A stretch of DNA of 64,000 nucleotides from an uncultured Bacteroidales bacterium (lineage in GTDB: Bacteria > Bacteroidota > Bacteroidia > Bacteroidales > F082). A model generated the notes under the pieces. That model made no database searches and was not told where the DNA came from. It was given only the letters and a program-made list of their open reading frames with translations. The translations under genes and the position numbers were made by a program. Where the stretch lies: the NCBI GenBank assembly GCA_946184615.1, contig CAMHFN010000006.1, forward strand, positions 52,353 to 116,352, read 5' to 3'. Positions within the stretch are counted from its first letter, which is position 1. Each line of letters begins with the position of its first letter. Of this stretch, positions 59,750 to 64,000 are shown piece by piece.

Positions 59750-61690
59750 ATGAAAAACATTTCCTTTTCTGGACGCATTACCCGACGGATTGTCCTGTCG
59801 ATGTTATTGCTGATGTCGCTCATCTCCCTGCTGATTTTTATATTTGCCCGTTCGGAAATCACCCTTCTAACCAGTATCCACTATCAAGACATCCTTGATA
59901 ATACCAACGACAAAATAGAAGGGATGCTTAGTAAGGTGGAGGTTTCTGCAGAGAATAACTTAGCAGAAATCCAAAAAAACTTAGGGTCGCCTGATGAGGT
60001 GTTTGATGCTTTGGAATCGGAATTACGACTGAATCCTCATATTGTGGGATACGGTGTCGGATTCAACCCGGATTATTTTCCAGAAAAAGGACGTTGGTTC
60101 GAGCCCTACGTTGTTCGGCGGGACGGTGGATCCATAGAGCGTCTTCAGATTGGATCTTCTCAACACGATTATCTCCAGACCAAATGGTACCAAGAATCCT
60201 TGGAAACAGGTGAAGGCCGTTGGTCGGATCCTTATTATGACGATGCGGGAGCGAAGACCATCTTGTGTACTTTCTCTGCTCCTGTCATGGACGATAACGG
60301 TAATCTTGCAGGCGTGTTCGGAGCCGATTTCCCCTTGCAATGGCTTTATGACGAACTGATTCGATTGGACGAACAGGTGAACCGGACCCAATTATTCGGA
60401 AAGAAAGCTGCTAATGAACGAATCTATTGTTTCATCCTTGGACGTGACGGTGTTTATATCGCACATCCTGAAAGGAAACGATCCTTAACAGGAAACTATT
60501 TCGACTATGCAGGAACGAAGATGTCCGAAGAATACCGACAGATTGGAGAGGAGATGCTGGCTGGCAAGAAATCGAACAAAACCACCTTCATGGACGGAAT
60601 TCGTTCGTCAGTCTACTACAGCCCATTGTCGCGAGCCGGTTGGTCGATGGCTATTGTCGTTCCGACATCGGCCTTGTATCGACCAGGAAAAATCATTGCG
60701 ACCATCATCTTAATCCTGATGGGCATTGGTTTTCTAGTGACTTCCTTGATTAGCGGCTTGTCGACACGTAGAGCCACTCGACCTCTCAAAGCCTTGGCTG
60801 CTTCCGCTGAAGAAATCGCACAAGGTCATTTCAACACGTCACTCCCTGAAATCAAACAAAACGACGAAATACGGCTGTTGCGGGATTCATTCGAGGACAT
60901 GCAGCATTCGCTATCCTCTTATATCGACAAGCTCACAACGGCCACGGCCCAACGTGCATCACTGGAAAACGAACTGGATATCGCCCGTAAAATCCAGATG
61001 GCGATGCTGCCGAAGACCTACCCACCCTATCCCGACCGGAACGACATTGACATTTATGGTATGTTAACACCAGCCAAGGCCGTAGGCGGTGATATGTTTG
61101 ACTTTGTCCTTCGCAATGAGAGGTTGTTCTTCTGCATCGGTGATGTCTCCGGAAAAGGACTTCCCAGTGCACTGTGGATGGCGATGATTGTCGCCGTGTT
61201 CCGCACACAGGTCGCCAACGAGACTCGGCCTGAGAAGATCGTCACTACGCTCAATGATGCCTTGTCGGCAAGAAACGAATTGATGATGTTTGCCACCTTC
61301 TTCCTAGGTGTTTTGGACCTTACTACTGGCGAGCTGACCTATTGCAATGCGGGTCATGAAGCACCTCTCCTTTTGGGAGGAGATCAACCAGAGTTCTTGG
61401 ACATCGAATCCAATCTACCTTTGGGTGTAATGGCTGAATGGAATTATAAAGCGCAACAAAAAACACTCGCCCCCGGCACGACTCTTTTCCTTTACACCGA
61501 TGGACTGACCGAGGCGGAAGACAAAGACCACGCTCAGTTTGGACGGGATAAGGTGCTGGCTGTGCTTAACACCCCATCAACAAACCCTGAAATGCTGATT
61601 GGGACAGTGACGGATGCCGTGCGGGATTTCGTCGGCGATGCCGAACAGAGCGATGACTTGACGTTGTTTGCTATCCGCTACCGCAAGTAA
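59750..61690 (+). CDS. Membrane sensor protein phosphatase (Cache-HAMP-SpoIIE/PP2C)
   Basis: 646 residues. TM1 (IVLSMLLLMSLISLLIFIFA), periplasmic dCache-like sensor ~40-310 (VGYGVGFNPDYFPEKGRWFE, GVFGADFPLQWLYDELIR), TM2 (KIIATIILILMGIGFLVTSL), HAMP ~343-395 (TRRATRPLKALAASAEEIAQ), a short coiled coil, then a SpoIIE-type PP2C phosphatase from ~440: KAVGGDMFDFVLRNERLFFC, IGDVSGKGLPSALWMAMIVA, YCNAGHEAPLLLGG, LFLYTDGLTEAEDKD and AEQSDDLTLFAIRY. The metal-binding Asp residues are present. Such proteins usually act on anti-sigma-factor antagonists in partner-switching systems; no such partner gene is in the window. Confidence 0.95.
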   Translation: MKNISFSGRITRRIVLSMLLLMSLISLLIFIFARSEITLLTSIHYQDILDNTNDKIEGMLSKVEVSAENNLAEIQKNLGSPDEVFDALESELRLNPHIVGYGVGFNPDYFPEKGRWFEPYVVRRDGGSIERLQIGSSQHDYLQTKWYQESLETGEGRWSDPYYDDAGAKTILCTFSAPVMDDNGNLAGVFGADFPLQWLYDELIRLDEQVNRTQLFGKKAANERIYCFILGRDGVYIAHPERKRSLTGNYFDYAGTKMSEEYRQIGEEMLAGKKSNKTTFMDGIRSSVYYSPLSRAGWSMAIVVPTSALYRPGKIIATIILILMGIGFLVTSLISGLSTRRATRPLKALAASAEEIAQGHFNTSLPEIKQNDEIRLLRDSFEDMQHSLSSYIDKLTTATAQRASLENELDIARKIQMAMLPKTYPPYPDRNDIDIYGMLTPAKAVGGDMFDFVLRNERLFFCIGDVSGKGLPSALWMAMIVAVFRTQVANETRPEKIVTTLNDALSARNELMMFATFFLGVLDLTTGELTYCNAGHEAPLLLGGDQPEFLDIESNLPLGVMAEWNYKAQQKTLAPGTTLFLYTDGLTEAEDKDHAQFGRDKVLAVLNTPSTNPEMLIGTVTDAVRDFVGDAEQSDDLTLFAIRYRK

Positions 61691-61701
61691 TCCTAGGTCT
61701 T

Positions 61702-62559
61702 TTATTTTAGCCAATCCTTTATATCGGGCAAACTGTCGACATGGATGACAGGAGTACGGAACATTTCCTGTTCCGGAGCATCACCGATGGTTACTTGTTT
61801 TTTGTCTCTTTCTTCGATGAAAAGCTTCAACTCTTCTTCTGAAACACCCATCAACTGCATGTTTTTGACATTCTTCCAACGAACGTACGCTGCCAGATAG
61901 TGATAATACTCCGCTTGGGAGTGGATGTGTGCCAAATGATTTCGGTACTCTTTGTCGTGCAACACCTTGGAACCCAGCGTATTGCCAGGACAGGCTTCGA
62001 GGTTTTGTACCATTCGGTTCCTAATGCGGTCTGTCGTACCGAGAAAGTCATCGTAAATCTCTTTTATGTTTTTGATATCGGCAAAACACTGGCCCGTGTT
62101 TTCGATAAACTCAAAGATTCCTATGTTTTTCCATGTGTCGATCGAGTTGGAGAAGATATTCTCCGCCGATTGGTCATGATTTAAAGTGTAATAGGCCGTA
62201 ACATTATTAATACAGTAGAGGAGTTGGTTTTGGTCAACAAAGTCAAGAGAATCGATAGGTATGGCGAGCAGATAGGTGGCCAAGGTATCGTTCCAACCCA
62301 TGTGATCGGCGCATTGCTCCAAATGGTTGGCGAAAGTCTCTATGTTACCCATCACCATCATGGCGGTCATCTTACGGTCTTTGGCTGCATAGCGATACAG
62401 CAGTAGTGCATTGGTACCGAAGGTGAGGACAATGGAGATGGAAATGCCAAGTACCGTGGGAAGCAGACTTTTCCAGAAATCGTTTCGGCCATTATTTTTT
62501 GTCGATGTTTCTTCTACATTGTTCAAGGTGGCGTCTTGGGCATCATTGAAATTTTCCAT
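61702..62559 (-). CDS. Single-pass membrane protein of unknown function
   Basis: 285 residues: an acidic, Asn/Thr-rich N terminus (MENFNDAQDATLNNVEETST), one transmembrane helix (LLPTVLGISISIVLTFGTNA), and a long helical soluble domain (TFANHLEQCADHMGWNDTLA, TGQCFADIKNIKEIYDDFLG, HIHSQAEYYHYLAAYVRWKN). I do not recognise a family and see no catalytic motif. The gene converges on the SpoIIE gene with 11 bases between them. -7 box at 62592-62599. Confidence 0.75.
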   Translation of the reverse strand: MENFNDAQDATLNNVEETSTKNNGRNDFWKSLLPTVLGISISIVLTFGTNALLLYRYAAKDRKMTAMMVMGNIETFANHLEQCADHMGWNDTLATYLLAIPIDSLDFVDQNQLLYCINNVTAYYTLNHDQSAENIFSNSIDTWKNIGIFEFIENTGQCFADIKNIKEIYDDFLGTTDRIRNRMVQNLEACPGNTLGSKVLHDKEYRNHLAHIHSQAEYYHYLAAYVRWKNVKNMQLMGVSEEELKLFIEERDKKQVTIGDAPEQEMFRTPVIHVDSLPDIKDWLK

Positions 62560-62591
62560 TTTACATCGTTTTTTATGCGTTTTTCATGGGA

Positions 62592-62599
62592 CAAAAATA
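62592..62599 (-). promoter_or_regulatory. TATTTTTG -7 box for the 61702-62559 gene
   Basis: CAAAAATA on the plus strand, 32 bases before ATG 62559. It overlaps the T-rich tail of the mutase terminator. Confidence 0.5.
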
Positions 62600-62627
62600 C
62601 AAAAAATCCCGCCAGCAAGACGGGATT
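62600..62627 (-). terminator. Rho-independent terminator of the mutase gene
   Basis: ATCCCG (62606-62611) pairs with CGGGAT (62621-62626) across a nine-base loop. On the minus strand the hairpin is followed by TTTTT and more T. Confidence 0.82.
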
Positions 62628-62632
62628 GTTTG

Positions 62633-62677
62633 ATTTTACGTTGTAGAGACGTGTTATGGCGCGTCTCTACCGTTAAA
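62633..62677. repeat. Palindrome GTAGAGACG/CGTCTCTAC
   Basis: Perfect nine-base arms (62643-62651 and 62662-62670) with a 10-base loop; imperfect extension through TTTTA/TAAAA flanks. Core sequences of the form GTAGAGACG...CGTCTCTAC are, from memory, frequent dispersed palindromes in Bacteroidota and cyanobacteria. It ends 1 base before the mutase stop codon. Confidence 0.85.
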
Positions 62678-62678
62678 A

Positions 62679-64000
62679 TTAAGCCTGTTTGCGTGCGGCA
62701 ATCAGCAGCTCCAGCATCTTGATGGCTGAATCGCTGATCACGGTTCCAGGACCGAAGATGGCCACAGCACCGGCGTCGTACAGGAACTGGTAGTCCTGCG
62801 CGGGAATCACGCCACCCACGGTGACCATGATGTCGGGACGACCGAGTTTTTCCAACTCAGCGATCACCTGAGGCACCAAGGTCTTATGACCGGCGGCCAG
62901 CGAACTCACGCCCATGATGTGGACGTCGTTTTCTACGGCTTGTTTGGCAGCCTCGGCGGGCGTCTGGAACAAGGGACCCATGTCGACGTCGAAGCCGATG
63001 TCGGCATAACCCGTGGCCACCACCTTGGCGCCACGGTCGTGACCGTCCTGACCCATCTTGGCAATCATGATACGCGGACGACGGCCTTCCAACTTGGCGA
63101 ACTCGTCGGCCTTGCGGCAGGCTTCCTCGAATCTTGCATCGTTTTTCGTTTCCATAGAATACACTCCTGAGATTGAACGGATGACAGCTTTGTAACGGCC
63201 TGCGACCTTCTCGCAAGCCATGGAGATTTCACCCAACGAGGCGCGGCACTTGGCAGCCTCGATGGCCAGGGCCAGCAGGTTGCCTTCGTCGGTCTCGGCA
63301 CACTTGGTGATGGCGTCGAGGCAACGTTGCACGTCGGCCTCATTGCGGTTGGCGCGAAGCTCCTTCAAGCGCTTGATCTGCGACTCACGCACAGCGGTGT
63401 TGTCGACTTCCAAGGTCTCGATGGGGTCTTCGTGGTCGAGGCGGTACTTGTTGATACCGACGATGGTCTCGCGACCCGAGTCGATCTTGGCCTGCTTGCG
63501 GGCAGCGGCCTCTTCGATACGCATCTTCGGCAGACCCGTCTCGATGGCCTTGGCCATGCCACCCATAGCTTCCACCTCTTGGATGTGACCCCAAGCACGG
63601 TGGGCAATCTCATTGGTGAGGCTCTCCACATAATAGGAGCCAGCCCACGGGTCGACGACGCGGCAAATGTTGGTCTCTTCCTGGATGTAGATCTGAGTGT
63701 TACGGGCGATACGGGCGCTGAAGTCGGTGGGCAAAGCGATGGCCTCGTCCAAGGCGTTGGTGTGCAGCGACTGGGTGTGACCCAGAGCGGCACCCATAGC
63801 CTCGATGCAGGTACGGGCCACGTTGTTGAACGGGTCTTGCTCGGTGAGCGACCAACCCGAGGTCTGCGTGTGCGTACGCAAGGCCAACGACTTGGTGTTC
63901 TTCGGATTGAAGGTGCTGACGATCTTGGCCCACAGCATACGGGCAGCACGCATCTTGGCAATCTCCATGAAGTGGTTCATGCCCGAGCACCAGAAGAAGG
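62679..64000 (-). CDS. mutB: Methylmalonyl-CoA mutase, large (catalytic) subunit, C-terminal part
   Basis: The frame is open to the last base, so 440 C-terminal residues of a ~715-residue protein are present. It interconverts methylmalonyl-CoA and succinyl-CoA with adenosylcobalamin; in Bacteroidota it supports propionate formation. Visible: [20 protein letters not shown] (junction with the barrel), [39 protein letters not shown] and, in the B12-binding domain, [20 protein letters not shown] (His ligand in D-x-H-x-x-G), [20 protein letters not shown] and [20 protein letters not shown]. The start and the small subunit (mutA), expected upstream, lie outside the window. Confidence 0.97.
   Translation of the reverse strand, partial: FFWCSGMNHFMEIAKMRAARMLWAKIVSTFNPKNTKSLALRTHTQTSGWSLTEQDPFNNVARTCIEAMGAALGHTQSLHTNALDEAIALPTDFSARIARNTQIYIQEETNICRVVDPWAGSYYVESLTNEIAHRAWGHIQEVEAMGGMAKAIETGLPKMRIEEAAARKQAKIDSGRETIVGINKYRLDHEDPIETLEVDNTAVRESQIKRLKELRANRNEADVQRCLDAITKCAETDEGNLLALAIEAAKCRASLGEISMACEKVAGRYKAVIRSISGVYSMETKNDARFEEACRKADEFAKLEGRRPRIMIAKMGQDGHDRGAKVVATGYADIGFDVDMGPLFQTPAEAAKQAVENDVHIMGVSSLAAGHKTLVPQVIAELEKLGRPDIMVTVGGVIPAQDYQFLYDAGAVAIFGPGTVISDSAIKMLELLIAARKQA

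Noticed and set aside
62633..62677. Insertion-sequence end
   Set aside because: Only one palindrome and no transposase; it fits a dispersed palindromic repeat better.

Overview
The window looks like a chromosomal contig of an uncultured Bacteroidota, most likely order Bacteroidales. Evidence: recurrent TAnnTTTG promoter -7 boxes with almost no Shine-Dalgarno sequences; two proteins ending in type IX secretion (Por) sorting domains; a TonB receptor paired with a DUF4249 lipoprotein; an S46 dipeptidyl-peptidase; a peptidylarginine-deiminase-like enzyme of the Porphyromonas type; DUF5618; a purH-mreBCD cluster; and methylmalonyl-CoA mutase (succinate/propionate metabolism). The genus cannot be fixed from sequence alone. 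No rRNA, tRNA, CRISPR array, transposase or integrase was seen.

Layout. 1-7241 (minus strand): a visibly AT-richer, six-gene restriction-modification operon. In transcription order it holds a C5 cytosine methyltransferase, a protein with two GHKL ATPase modules (MutL/MORC-like at the N terminus, histidine-kinase-like at the C terminus), a receiver-domain protein whose C-terminal half carries a HEPN-type RNxxxH motif, an HNH endonuclease, a second C5 methyltransferase, and an unidentified gene that runs off the window edge. Two junctions are ATGA overlaps. This operon is the strongest candidate for an undescribed system: a restriction locus with a built-in phospho-signalling-like switch and a possible RNase effector. 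7503-12415: assorted genes (DUF5131, YqaA/DedA membrane protein, exported flavodoxin, frame-broken preA, phosphoesterase). 12520-31705: mostly cell-envelope functions: DPP11-like peptidase, DUF4249/TonB receptor pair, a family of exported beta-propeller-like paralogues, a DUF3990/HTH toxin-antitoxin-like pair, a BspA leucine-rich-repeat protein, and two membrane-anchored TPR-HTH regulators. 31992-54726: mainly housekeeping (EF-G, GH3-like, RecJ, PurH, MreBCD, RadA, MscS, RuvC, TopA, CysQ), plus a degenerate ureohydrolase next to a deoxyhypusine-synthase homologue. 54732-64000: TlpA-like lipoprotein, PPAD-like secreted deiminase, a deleted oxidoreductase remnant, a SpoIIE phosphatase, and the C-terminal part of methylmalonyl-CoA mutase.

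A second pattern cuts across the annotation. At least nine loci carry short tandem repeats with a period of about 7 bases but different unit sequences. They commonly fill the few dozen bases between one gene's stop and the next gene's start, or straddle a stop codon. Two lie inside genes: preA, where nine perfect units leave the frame broken, and radA, where the frame stays open.
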